Source: CAZOZZ01 sp965247425 (GTDB taxonomy: Bacteria; Acidobacteriota; Terriglobia; 20CM-2-55-15). Taken from it: a stretch of DNA of 64,000 bases. The stretch lies in assembly GCA_965247425.1 (NCBI GenBank), contig OZ252023.1:1302001-1366000 (forward strand), given 5' to 3'. The notes below the pieces were generated by a model. It searched no databases and was not told where the DNA came from. It saw only the letters and a program-made list of their open reading frames with translations. The position numbers and the translations under genes are program-made. Shown here in pieces: positions 52,452 through 61,879 of the stretch; the first letter of the stretch is position 1, and the number at the start of each line of letters is the position of its first letter.

Positions 52452-52474
52452 AATTCCAGATCCTCTACAACCTC

Positions 52475-53353
52475 CTACCCCAGCGCAGCTTCAAACAGGA
52501 CGAGTAACCGGCTCCACGCGCGTTCCGCCTGGGCCTGGTTGTACACGGCCGAATCCGGCGGGCACCAGCCATGTAGCGTGTCCTCGTAAACCTCGATTTC
52601 TGCCGGGAGCTCCGCGCTGGCGTAGGATTCCCGGAGCACATTCTTTGCTTCCGGATCGCGTTCGTCATCATTGGCGGCAATCGCGAACAGAAAGTGCGCG
52701 TTCATCTTCGGAACCAGCGAGTGCGGACTATCGGGCGCGTCGGTCACCAACCCGCCACCGTGGAAGGACGCGCCGGCCCCAACCCGCTCGGGGACTGCGC
52801 CTGCGGTACGCATCGTGATCGGACCGCCCATGCAGTAACCCATCGTGCCGATTTTCCGGTTCGTGTCGACGGCATCCTGCTGGTCCAGGAAACTCACAAA
52901 GGCTCTGGCATCGGTCGTGTGCGTTTCGGGGTTCAGCGCCCGCGCCATGGGCAGGACGATGTTGCGAGTCTCGTCGTCCTGGAAGCTGGCACCCTCGGAA
53001 ACAACCGGGGCCTTGGCGCTACGGTAGAACGGGTTGACGACCAGGACCGAATAGCCCGATTCGGCGAGCCGCCGTCCCATCATTCTGAAGGCGGGGCGTA
53101 AGCCCAGTATGTCCGTCCAGATAATGACGCCGGCATGCGCCCCGCTCGACGGATGCACGAAATAAGAATCTGCGGTTCCGTCCGGAGTCGGGACATCGAC
53201 ATCCACTTCCGTCACGGCTTGCGCATGGGCGGCCTTCGGCAGAAGCATGGACAACCCCACGCCGACCGACAGCGTGCTGAACTGTCGCCGTGTCAGACTC
53301 CCGGTCCCTCCGAGGAACTTGTTGGCATCCTTAACTGTCATCTCATCGCACAT
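52475..53353 (-). CDS. Exported dienelactone-hydrolase family protein
   Basis: 292 residues from the ATG at 53353, preceded by GGAGAAG. A Tat-like signal (LTRRQFSTLSVGVGLSMLLP) precedes an alpha/beta-hydrolase domain. The nucleophile is Cys174 in GTMGYCMGGP, as in dienelactone hydrolases; His261 in TLHGWCPP completes the triad, with Asp229 or Asp230 as the probable acid. IIWTDILGLRPAFRMMGRRL is the conserved oxyanion and cap region. The family hydrolyses lactones or esters; an exported version probably acts on an environmental ester. Substrate not predictable. Confidence 0.87.
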   Translation of the reverse strand: MCDEMTVKDANKFLGGTGSLTRRQFSTLSVGVGLSMLLPKAAHAQAVTEVDVDVPTPDGTADSYFVHPSSGAHAGVIIWTDILGLRPAFRMMGRRLAESGYSVLVVNPFYRSAKAPVVSEGASFQDDETRNIVLPMARALNPETHTTDARAFVSFLDQQDAVDTNRKIGTMGYCMGGPITMRTAGAVPERVGAGASFHGGGLVTDAPDSPHSLVPKMNAHFLFAIAANDDERDPEAKNVLRESYASAELPAEIEVYEDTLHGWCPPDSAVYNQAQAERAWSRLLVLFEAALG

Positions 53354-53503
53354 GATCTTCTTCTCCTTCTTTGACGGCCGGAGCCTCCATGTCCGTCTGG
53401 GTAGGCCCACCGGTCCGACTTGTTTGGTAGGCTGGGAGCCTACGCGGCCACCCACAATAAAGCACAGTCCGGGAGCCGAGATCAATTGAAGAACGATGGA
53501 TAA

Positions 53504-55966
53504 CTACTCGGCTCGGAGGGCCTCCATAGGATTGATGGCCGACGCTCTCCTGGCCGGCACGTAGCTGGCCAGGAAGCCCACCAAGAGCAGGACTCCGGAA
53601 GTGGCGACGAACGTGAGGGGGTCGTTCGGCGCGGTTCCATAGAGCAGGCTTTCGAGGACCCGGCCGAGGTACAGCGATGCCGCGACACCCATGACCAGTC
53701 CGGTCCCGACCACCATCATGCCCTGGCGCACGACCATCCAGAGGACCTGTCCCGTTTCGGCTCCGAGAGCCATCCGAACACCCATCTCCTGTGTCCGTTG
53801 GTTCACTACGTATGAGAGGACTCCGTAGAGCCCGATGCCGCCCAGAAGCAATGCCACGGCCGCTGCGATAGCCAGGGAGATCATCGTGAAGGATAGTCTG
53901 GCGGTGGAGTCGGCAACGATGGTTGCCATATCCTGCATTTCCGCTATCGGCAGATTCCGGTTCATAGCCCAGACTTCGGCCCGTGCGGGGCCTGCCAGCG
54001 ATGCCGGCGGCCCCGACGTGCGCACCACGTAGGTCATGGACCGTGTCACCCAGCCGTCATCTCCCTGGGGGCTCACCATGGAATAGTAGATGAGTTCCCG
54101 AGGCTCCTCACGGAGACCCTCATCGGCAACGTTTTCCGCCACTCCCACCACGGTGAACCAGAATGGGACAGTATCGCCATCGTTTCGACCCAGCCGTTTG
54201 CCCAGTGCGCCCTGTTCGCGGCCGGGCCAGAGGCGGTTTGCCACGACCTTGTTGATGACGATGTTCGGGAGCGCTTGCTGATGATCCGCGCGGTCCAGAG
54301 AGCGTCCGGCGATCAGGCGCGTCCGCATCGTCCGAAAATAGTCCGGAGCCACGTACTTGTACCAGAGCATGGGCGGCAGTTCGTCTGGACTCAATGGGAT
54401 ATCTTCGGCCTGGACTGCGGTACCGCTGCCTCCGCCCGACAGTGGTGCGTAGTTTGCCGCGCTCACAGAGGTGACACCCGGCAAACCGGACAACCGATCG
54501 ATGAGTTCCTGGTTGAAGTCGGCCGCCGCGCGGGCACTCGGGTAGCCCTCCCTGGGAAGGTTCACCTGGAATGTGAGTACTCCTTCCGGGTCAAATCCGG
54601 GATTGAGGCTCTGGAGCTGGTCGAAGGATCGAAGCATGAGGCCCGAGCCAACCAGCAGGATGAGCGCCAGGGCCGCTTGCCCTGCCACCAGCAGGTTCCG
54701 AACGCGGTGTCGATTCCGGCCTGCGGTGGTCCCGCGGGAGGAGCCGAGCGCCGGCTGGTAATTCCCGCCGAAGAAACGCAGAGCCGGAGCCGTTCCGAAG
54801 ACGAGCATGGCGAGGAGCACCAGACCGCCTGTGAATGCCAGGACCGGGGCGCCGATGCCGATCTCACCGGCACGCGGGAGCCCGTCGGGCGTCAGAGCGA
54901 GCAGGGCAGGCACACCTGCCCAGGCGAGAAAAATCCCGCCGACACCGCCCAGCATCGCAAGCACCGCGCTCTCGGCCATGAAGTGGCGGAAGATGTCGTT
55001 CCTGCCGGCCCCCACAGCCGCTCGTACCGCGATCTCTCTCTGCCTGGATTCCGCCCGCACCAGTACCAGGTTCGCGACGTTGGCGCACGCGATCAACAGA
55101 ACGAAGCCGACGGTGCCCAGCAGGATCCAGAGGGGTTGGGTGAGGTCGCCGACGACAGCCTCTTTGAGCGGGTTCACCAGGATACCGAGCTGCCCTGTGC
55201 GGATGAAGGCGAGATATGTGTCCGCGCCCTCGTTGCTTTCCACCAGGCGATCGATCAGCGGCGCCAGAAGGGTCTCGGCCACGTCGGCGGTTCGCCCGGG
55301 AGCGAGCCGAGCAATAGAATCGAGGCCGAAGCTTCCCGTAGTGGGGTTGTCGGGATCCATGGCAAGAGGGAGCCACAGAGCCGCATCGTTCAGGACATCG
55401 AATTCGCGGGGAAGCACCCCGACGACTTCCCGGGGTGTTCCATCAAGATCGATCGAGGTCCCAAGGATGTTCCGGTCTCCACCGTAGCGGTTCTGCCAGA
55501 GGTCGTAGCCGAGGATCACCACCTGAGGCCCTCCCGGCCGGTCTTCCTCCAGGGTGAACCCCCTTCCCAAAGGGAAGTCCAGCTTCAGAACGTCCGCCAG
55601 CTCACGGGTGGTAGTCAGCGCGGAAACCCGCAAGGGGTCGCCGACCCCGGTCAGGTTGACCGTGTCAGAGTTGAACAGGGCCATTTCCGAAAACACGTCG
55701 TTCTCGTTTCGAATCAGGGTGTACGTGTCCGGTGAGAGGTCGAACTGGTCATAACCCAGACCCGGGGCGGTATGGTAGACGCCAACCAACTCGTCGGGCT
55801 CGTCAAAGGGCAGAGGTTCGAGAAGCACTCCGTTGACCACGCTGAAGATAGCCGTGTTGGCCCCGATGCCGATGGCCAGCGTCGCCGCCGCCACCAGGGT
55901 AAACCCAGGCGCGCGAATCAGGGACCGGACCGCGTATCTCAGATCACTCCACAACTGGTACAGCAT
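53504..55966 (-). CDS. MacB/FtsX-type permease (ADOP-like), 3
   Basis: 820 residues. MLYQLWSDLRYAVRSLIRAP, TM1 with ATLAIGIGANTAIFSVVNGV, first MacB core (VVILGYDLWQNRYGGDRNIL), central TM block (LLGTVGFVLLIACANVANLV), second core (LTFQVNLPREGYPSARA) and final TM block ending PARRASAINPMEALRAE. It lacks the Gly-Pro insert of the other two permeases and is a more distant paralogue. No ATPase or adaptor gene is adjacent, as usual for orphan permeases. Confidence 0.88.
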   Translation of the reverse strand: MLYQLWSDLRYAVRSLIRAPGFTLVAAATLAIGIGANTAIFSVVNGVLLEPLPFDEPDELVGVYHTAPGLGYDQFDLSPDTYTLIRNENDVFSEMALFNSDTVNLTGVGDPLRVSALTTTRELADVLKLDFPLGRGFTLEEDRPGGPQVVILGYDLWQNRYGGDRNILGTSIDLDGTPREVVGVLPREFDVLNDAALWLPLAMDPDNPTTGSFGLDSIARLAPGRTADVAETLLAPLIDRLVESNEGADTYLAFIRTGQLGILVNPLKEAVVGDLTQPLWILLGTVGFVLLIACANVANLVLVRAESRQREIAVRAAVGAGRNDIFRHFMAESAVLAMLGGVGGIFLAWAGVPALLALTPDGLPRAGEIGIGAPVLAFTGGLVLLAMLVFGTAPALRFFGGNYQPALGSSRGTTAGRNRHRVRNLLVAGQAALALILLVGSGLMLRSFDQLQSLNPGFDPEGVLTFQVNLPREGYPSARAAADFNQELIDRLSGLPGVTSVSAANYAPLSGGGSGTAVQAEDIPLSPDELPPMLWYKYVAPDYFRTMRTRLIAGRSLDRADHQQALPNIVINKVVANRLWPGREQGALGKRLGRNDGDTVPFWFTVVGVAENVADEGLREEPRELIYYSMVSPQGDDGWVTRSMTYVVRTSGPPASLAGPARAEVWAMNRNLPIAEMQDMATIVADSTARLSFTMISLAIAAAVALLLGGIGLYGVLSYVVNQRTQEMGVRMALGAETGQVLWMVVRQGMMVVGTGLVMGVAASLYLGRVLESLLYGTAPNDPLTFVATSGVLLLVGFLASYVPARRASAINPMEALRAE

Positions 55967-56008
55967 CGAGTCTCCTCATCTCTCTTTGGATTCCGGCATG
56001 GACACCAA

Positions 56009-56150
56009 GCAGCCCGTGGTGGAAGTCTGTAGGGTCGCGTTACGAGCGCCATGGGGCTAGCTGCAAGGCGGCACGACGACGTCGATACTCGCCATCGATC
56101 TAGGAGTGCCAACGCCGCAGATGGCCCCATGCCGTCGTAACCCGTAGGGG
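56009..56150. repeat. MITE-like dispersed repeat, truncated copy
   Basis: GCAGCCCGTGGTGGAAGTCT through GGGTCGCGTTACGAGCG and onward matches 61391-61564 over about 140 bp with indels. It lies between the third permease and the signalling operon and ends inside a response-regulator gene, leaving only the first codons of that gene. Confidence 0.7.
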
Positions 56151-56151
56151 A

Positions 56152-56184
56152 GGTATCATCCTCGATCAGCAATATCTTGATCAT
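56152..56184 (-). pseudogene. Response regulator, N-terminal stub
   Basis: The ATG at 56184 overlaps the histidine kinase stop (ATGA) and gives MIKILLIEDD, the beta-1 strand and acidic pocket of a receiver domain. After 10-11 codons the frame enters the MITE-like repeat and no longer resembles a receiver. The cognate regulator of the upstream kinase is therefore lost here. Confidence 0.7.
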
Positions 56185-58160
56185 GTCTTTTGATCCAGCC
56201 TTGACTGTGCCAAGTTGTCGGTCTGTTGTTGATGCGACAGTGGCAAAGAAAGTGTGAAAATAGAACCCTGCCCATCTGTACTGTTCACAGACAAGGCGCC
56301 GTTGTGTTCTCGAACGATTCCATAGCTGATCGACATACCCAGTCCAGTGCCGGCCCCTACCGGTTTTGTCGTAAAAAAAGGATCGAATATCTTGTCGATG
56401 TGGGCCTTTGCTATTCCACAGCCCGTATCTATTACGTCAACACAGACAGATTCATTCTGCCGGTAGGAACGCACCCGTATTTTCTTTTCATCACTGTGGT
56501 GGACGGCGTCTCTCGCATTCGTTAGTAAATTGGTGAGTACCTGCTCGATTTGAATGTAATCACACCACACCTCTGGCAATTCCTTCGCTAATTCAGTCGT
56601 GAGTTCGATGCCTTGAAGTTGTAGCGTACTGCTCAGCAAGACAAGGGATTCGTCGATCAGCCAATTCATATCGATGGCACTGTGACTCCCCGGTAACTCT
56701 TGCCGACTGAAGGTTTTAAGGTGCGAGATGATTTTCGACGTACGCTCTATCTCGCCGAAGATTTCCACGAGGTGACTCGCGATTTTGACGCTGCTCGCTG
56801 ATGGATTGTGGGTCAGTAGTTTCTGGATCATACCGCCTCGCAGCTGTATGACACCGAGCGGTTGATTCAGCTCATGGGCTAAGCCGGCAGACATTTCTCC
56901 CAAGGACGCCAACTTAGCGGAGAATATTAGTTTGGTCTGTGTTTCGTGGAGCACTGTCTCGGCCCGTTTACGCGCCGTCAGATCTGTGGCGACACACACA
57001 ATTCCCAGGATTTCCCCATCCTCATCGTGCATGACGGCACCGGAAAACAACATCGACAGCAGAGCACCGCGTTTGGTTTTGTACCGGGTTTCTATGCCCT
57101 GCACGCCGCCCACTTTGATCAATTCCTGAAGGGGTGTCCCCCGGAATATGCTTTGCTCTTCTACTGCTTCTACTGCCTCGACTACCTCCACTACCTCGAC
57201 TATTGATTTGCCAACCAAGTCCTCTTTTTCATAACCGAGTAGATCCAGAACAGAACGATTGACCGTTTGAATGTACCCGCTCGAAGACAACACCAATAAG
57301 GAATCCTGCATGGACTGGAGAATGTTGCCGAGGTAGTCCTTGGAGACAGTGGATTCCTGTAACTTCGAGACCATGCTGTTAAAAGACGCCGCCAGGACCC
57401 CGCTCTCGTCTCTTGTCTCGACACTGGATCGAGCGGACATATCTCCATCTGCCAATACTTTGGTTGTCCGTTCCAAAGCTCGAATCGGCGACGATATCGA
57501 TCGAGAAACGACGACCCCTAGGAAGATGCTGACAATACTCGCGACCGACACCAGGAACAAGGTGATGCTGGATCGCCGGTTCAGCTCGGCCCTGCTGTCT
57601 TGTATTGAATCGGAGATAGCAACCAACCGACTAAACTCATCCGTGGACTCAACCTTCCTACTGAATGAATAGCTATTGATGAAAGTCGAAATGCTCTTGT
57701 CTAGCTGCTGGTATTCACTGCTCTCGGAAAGAAACTCGTACGCTCCCGGCTGATCTGCACTAACCAACACCATGAATTGCTTTTCGAATTGCGCCAGTCT
57801 ATCCGTGGATCGTTGCAAGTTTCGAAATATCGTGCGCTCGTCTTCGCTGATTGATTCAAGACTGATTTGGTCAAAGACGCGGTCCAATTGACTCGCGGCT
57901 CTTTCATGATTCAGCTCGTGAGCTGGATCCTCAGTGAAGTAAAATTGCGTCGCCTCATGCTCTAATTGAGATCTGATCAGTACGATCTGGGAAGTGAGAT
58001 CGGCGAAAGTGAGGGCTAGGTTTAGATTGTTTACTTCGTTGTTCAGTTCCTCGACTACGGGATTGAGTACTGAAGAGGTTCGGACGACCAGCACGGCCAT
58101 CGCAACCAACAGTATTGAAATCGCGAGGTATCCACTCAATATTTTGGGTGCGATCTTCAT
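56181..58160 (-). CDS. Membrane sensor histidine kinase (HAMP-PAS-HisKA-HATPase)
   Basis: 659 residues. TM1 about 10-27, a helical periplasmic sensor, TM2 about 199-219 (LFLVSVASIVSIFLGVVVS), HAMP 220-272, PAS about 277-395, HisKA with His429 in AGLAHELNQPLG, and HATPase with NLLTNARDAV, DTGCGI and GTGLGMSISYGIV. The PAS domain contains a short Val-Glu repeat (VEVVEVVEAVEAVEE). All catalytic boxes are intact. The start overlaps the stop of a solute-binding protein gene and the stop overlaps a response-regulator stub, so it belonged to a sensor operon of binding protein, kinase and regulator. Codon use is more AT-rich than in neighbouring genes, suggesting transfer. Confidence 0.9.
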   Translation of the reverse strand: MKIAPKILSGYLAISILLVAMAVLVVRTSSVLNPVVEELNNEVNNLNLALTFADLTSQIVLIRSQLEHEATQFYFTEDPAHELNHERAASQLDRVFDQISLESISEDERTIFRNLQRSTDRLAQFEKQFMVLVSADQPGAYEFLSESSEYQQLDKSISTFINSYSFSRKVESTDEFSRLVAISDSIQDSRAELNRRSSITLFLVSVASIVSIFLGVVVSRSISSPIRALERTTKVLADGDMSARSSVETRDESGVLAASFNSMVSKLQESTVSKDYLGNILQSMQDSLLVLSSSGYIQTVNRSVLDLLGYEKEDLVGKSIVEVVEVVEAVEAVEEQSIFRGTPLQELIKVGGVQGIETRYKTKRGALLSMLFSGAVMHDEDGEILGIVCVATDLTARKRAETVLHETQTKLIFSAKLASLGEMSAGLAHELNQPLGVIQLRGGMIQKLLTHNPSASSVKIASHLVEIFGEIERTSKIISHLKTFSRQELPGSHSAIDMNWLIDESLVLLSSTLQLQGIELTTELAKELPEVWCDYIQIEQVLTNLLTNARDAVHHSDEKKIRVRSYRQNESVCVDVIDTGCGIAKAHIDKIFDPFFTTKPVGAGTGLGMSISYGIVREHNGALSVNSTDGQGSIFTLSLPLSHQQQTDNLAQSRLDQKT

Positions 58161-59146
58161 TTGAACGGCAATGCCCGAACAAGATCTCGGGCATGCAGCT
58201 CCTCCAGGTTTACTGGAGAGCTTATGACTCCCTTGTCCACAAAGAATTCCGATATGATCGTGCCACTGTGAAACAAAGACAGCGGATCGTCCGATTCTTC
58301 GAAGGATTTCTTAGTCTGCTCCAGATCAGGAAATATGTTACCGAGGATTGTGCCTCTTAGACTCCCGGCAGACACGCCTGTCGCCTTAGCCATGATGCCG
58401 TAAGAAGCCGTTGGATTCTCGGTTCTAAATTGTAGGGCTTTAAACAGGGCATTTAGAACCTTCCCAACATCCTCCGGCCTTTCTTCTATAAAGCTCTTTT
58501 TGAACATTAAGACATCCGTGACAATGCCTGGCGCATCCGCGGTGCTCGACAACAACTGATAGCCTGCCGCAAGTGCCTGGGATTGGTACGGTTCTCAGGT
58601 CTGGCCGGCATCGATTACTCCGCGGGACAGCAGTTCGGGAACGTCACTGGCAGGGTAGGGCACAATATTTACATCGGACTCTTTCAGGCCACTAAGACCG
58701 AGTAGTTCTACAATAAAGATGTGATTGAAACCATGCAGTTTGTCGACACTGATCGTTTTTCCGCGCAAATCCCCAACGCTTTCGATCGAAGGCTGACTGA
58801 TCACCACATCGCCTCCATTGGAGAAATCGGCGATGTAAGCGATTTTTAGCGGCACTCCTCTTGCAAACATCAGCATGGCATCGGATTGCAACGCAAAGGC
58901 GGCATCAACTGTTTCATTCTCTTCAAAATTCTTCAAACTGTCGTCAATCCCTTCGAGGAGTTCGAGCTTTACATCGACTCCTTCTTCCTCAAAATAGCCT
59001 CTTTCCTCTGCAATGAAGGCGTGAAAATATCCTGGCCAGTTGTGCATCGTGATATGAACCTGTGGCTCCTCTACTTGCCAGGCATAGAATGCTCCTGCGG
59101 CCACAAGTACCAACAAGGTGAGAGAAAGGATGACTCTGGAGTTCAT
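58157..59146 (-). CDS. NMT1/SsuA-like periplasmic solute-binding protein, one in-frame TGA
   Basis: The frame from the ATG at 59146 to the stop at 58157 is continuous except for TGA at 58597-58595. Signal peptide VILSLTLLVLVAAGAFYAW, then VHITMHNWPGYFHAFIAEER, VDAAFALQSDAMLMFARG, GDLRGKTISVDKLHG and IDAGQT-[TGA]-EPYQSQALAAGY. Members of the family have Trp here (xxWEPxxxxA), so the stop replaces Trp by a single G to A change. The second part is intact (VTDVLMFKKSFIEERPEDVG, FFVDKGVI). No ABC permease or ATPase is adjacent; the downstream kinase overlaps by ATGA, suggesting that the protein delivers its ligand to the sensor. Functional only if the TGA is read through or is a sequence error. 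Confidence 0.7.
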
Positions 59147-59203
59147 TTTCCATCTCCTCTTTTTGCCTCGGCCATCGGAATTTTCCCTCGATGGTCCTTC
59201 GAT

Positions 59204-61163
59204 TTAACGGCTGTGCAGTACCTGTTTTACCTTACGGCGAAGGTCGGCTGGGGTGAAAGGCTTCTGCAACAGATGGCTCTCCTTGTCAACGGGTCGAGCC
59301 GCCAGAGCGTCATCGGTGTATCCCGACATGTAGAGCACCCGCACATCCCGATCGTTGGCGCGAACCCAGTCGACGAACCGAGGGCCGCTCATGTCGGGCA
59401 TGACCACGTCGGTCAACACGAGATCGATGGAGCATTCCGCCCGAAGTACCCCGCGCGCTTCCTCCACGGTGCCGACTTCGAGGATTGTGTGACCGCTGTG
59501 GCGTAGGACCTCGGAAGCCAGCACACGGACATCCTCGTCATCTTCGAGCAAAAGAATAGTTTCGTCCCCACGGTCTTCTTCGGTCGTCTCATTGGGAGCC
59601 TCCGAGTCGACCCGAGAGAGTTCGGTTTGTGGGAAAAAGATTCTGAAGGCCGTTCCGTGGCCCGGTTCGCTTTCGACCTCGATGGCTCCACCACTCTGTT
59701 TGACGATACCGTAGACGGCCGACAGGCCCAGACCTGTTCCTTCGCCTTTGCTCTTCGTGCTGAAAAACGGTTCGAATATACGATGCCGGCGAGCTCCGTC
59801 CAGCGTTCGTTGACGTAGATATAGCGTCCCTTTTCATCGGTCTGGAAGATCCCGACAGGTGCCGCTTCGGTCAGCGATTGATACTTGTTCTGACTTTCCC
59901 GCAACGCTACTTCGGCGACCTTGCGTTCATGGATGTCTTTCACCATGCCCAGGCCGTAGAGAGGAGCGCCGGACTCGTCCCGTATCATGGTCGCTGTCAG
60001 GTGCCCCCAACGCATGCTGCCGTCCTTCCGTATATAGCGCTTTTCGATATGGAAGAAGGGGATCTCTCCCCGAAACACCTGTCCGGCCAGTTCCACGTCG
60101 ATGTCGGCGTCTTCAGGGTGTGTGATTTTGTCGAACCCGAGACCGGTCAGTTCCTCTTTGGTGTAGCCGGTGATCTCACAGAGGGCATCGTTGACCCTGC
60201 TCATTTTGAGGTCTGGCCCAACCAGGGACATTCCGATGGGGCCCGCCTCGAACACTCGTTCGAACTGCTGGATATGTTCGTGCCGTAGCGACGCCTGGAT
60301 TTCGAGTTCCTCATTCGTCTGACGAATCGTCTCTTCGGCGCTGACTTTCGCTTGCTGATATCCTCAATCATTCCCAGCGCGTACACGGGCTGGCCGCTCT
60401 CATCGCGTACCAGGGTTCCCGTTGCAAGCGCCCACAGCACACTGCCGTCTTTGCGAAGGTATTTTTTTTCTCGCCGAAAGGTAGGGATTTTGCCGTCGAA
60501 GAGCTGCTGGGTCATTCGGGCGCTGATCTCGACTTCATCCGGATGACTTAGATCGGAGGCCTTCCTGCCTGCCAGTTCCGCATCCGTGTAGCCGAACATG
60601 CGGCATAAAGCCTGATTGGATTTGATGATTCGACCGTTCAGGTCGACCAGTGCCATTCCGGTGTGACCCTCCTGGAACACACGCTCGAAGCGTTGCTCGT
60701 CTTCGTAATGTCTTGCGATCTCTTCGCGCAGCTCCTGGTTCGTCCGACGCAGTTCCTGTTCGGTTCGCTTCTGATCGGTCACGTCCCGAGCCGTTCCCAT
60801 GACTCGCATCAGACGTGCGTCTCTGTCAAACACCGGTACCAGTGTTTCGTTTATCCAGCGTCGAACGTCCTGTTGTTCAACGAAGTTCTCGAATTCGACA
60901 ACCGCGCGCGTTTCCGCGCATCGTTGGAGGGCACTCAACCGTCGGGCGGCGAAGTCGGGATCCAGCACGTCTTCCAGGCGGCGCCCCGCAATCTCCTCCT
61001 GTTTGAACCCCATCATGCGCTCTTCCGATTCGTGCACCCCAAAGAGCGTGAACGAGCCGTCGGGATCGACATCGACCACGTAGACTGGTGTTTGGATCAG
61101 ATTGATGGTTGAACGAACCGTTATGAGGTCGTCGCTCGCCAGTACAGAGATCTGTTGGTCCAT
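59204..61163 (-). pseudogene. Hybrid PAS histidine kinase, frameshifted and internally deleted
   Basis: Order from the ATG at 61163: PAS (TPVYVVDVDPDGSFTLFGVH), PAS (GMALVDLNGRIIKSNQALCR), a frame change near 60355 (EDISK / AKVSAEETIRQTNEELEI), PAS (GMSLVGPDLKMSRVNDALCE), PAS (GIFQTDEKGRYIYVNERWTE). The sequence then jumps at about 59785 directly to the end of the HATPase domain (RIFEPFFSTKSKGEGTGLGL, SAVYGIVKQSGGAIEVESEP) and a receiver domain (LLLEDDEDVRVLA, LVLTDVVMPDMSG, MSGYTDDA, Lys in LLQKPF). The phospho-acceptor His and the N box are gone, so it cannot autophosphorylate. The receiver could be made alone from about 59551. Confidence 0.8.
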
Positions 61164-61390
61164 GCTTTTTCTGGACTTCCGATGCGGGGATCACATCGGG
61201 TCGTGGGAAACCAGCGTGGGGGCACCGGCTTGTCCCATCTGCGAATTCGGGCTCGAGGCCCCGCAAGTCTTAATAGCCGATCGTCGGCCATTTCGCCAGA
61301 GGTTCCATATTAACAATAGAGCAATGTGTTGTTGAGCTCATCTAAAGGTGAGGGCGAATTCCGGAATCGACCGCCGAGCCGTCCTGCCGA

Positions 61391-61693
61391 GCAGCCCGTG
61401 GTGGAAGTCTGTAGGGTCGCGTTACGAGCGCCATGGGGCTAGATGCAAGGCGCCACGACGACGGCGATGGTTCCCATCGAAGACGTCGACGCTCCCCATC
61501 GGACAATGTCCGGAGAGAGTGGCAACGCCGCAGCTGGCCCCATGCCGTCGACACCCGTAGGGCGCAGGGGTCTTCGGGCCACAGGCTTTGTCATTCGTCG
61601 GTCACGAGGACTATGCATCGTTCCGCTCCTCATTTCGCGCCTGTGACCCGAATACCCCTGCGCGCGACCCTACAGACTTCCACCACGCGCTGC
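61391..61693. mobile_element. MITE-like element with about 31-bp terminal inverted repeats
   Basis: GCAGCCCGTGGTGGAAGTCT...GGGTCGCG (61391-61421) and its complement at 61663-61693 are inverted repeats with one mismatch; 25 bp are perfect. No transposase lies between them. A truncated copy is at 56009-56150. A nested or head-to-head arrangement of two partial copies is also possible, because the left 180 bp are what the other copy shares. The region 61164-61390 upstream is empty. Confidence 0.6.
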
Positions 61694-61879
61694 CAAGGCA
61701 ACTTGCACCGCGAACCTCTTTTTGTCTTACTTATCGCCAATGGCCGGGGTAGACTGCGGTCCACTCGGTCGTGGGGTTGCTCTTGCCGATCAACAATTTC
61801 TCTACACAATCGACTGGAAAACCTCAATTTTCCGATACAAACGTCGTGCCACCCCCATCAAACAAGGAAACCCGTAATC

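Noticed and set aside
54275..55735. Plus-strand frame of 486 codons
   Set aside because: Antisense shadow of the third permease. Composition is typical of a complementary high-GC frame.
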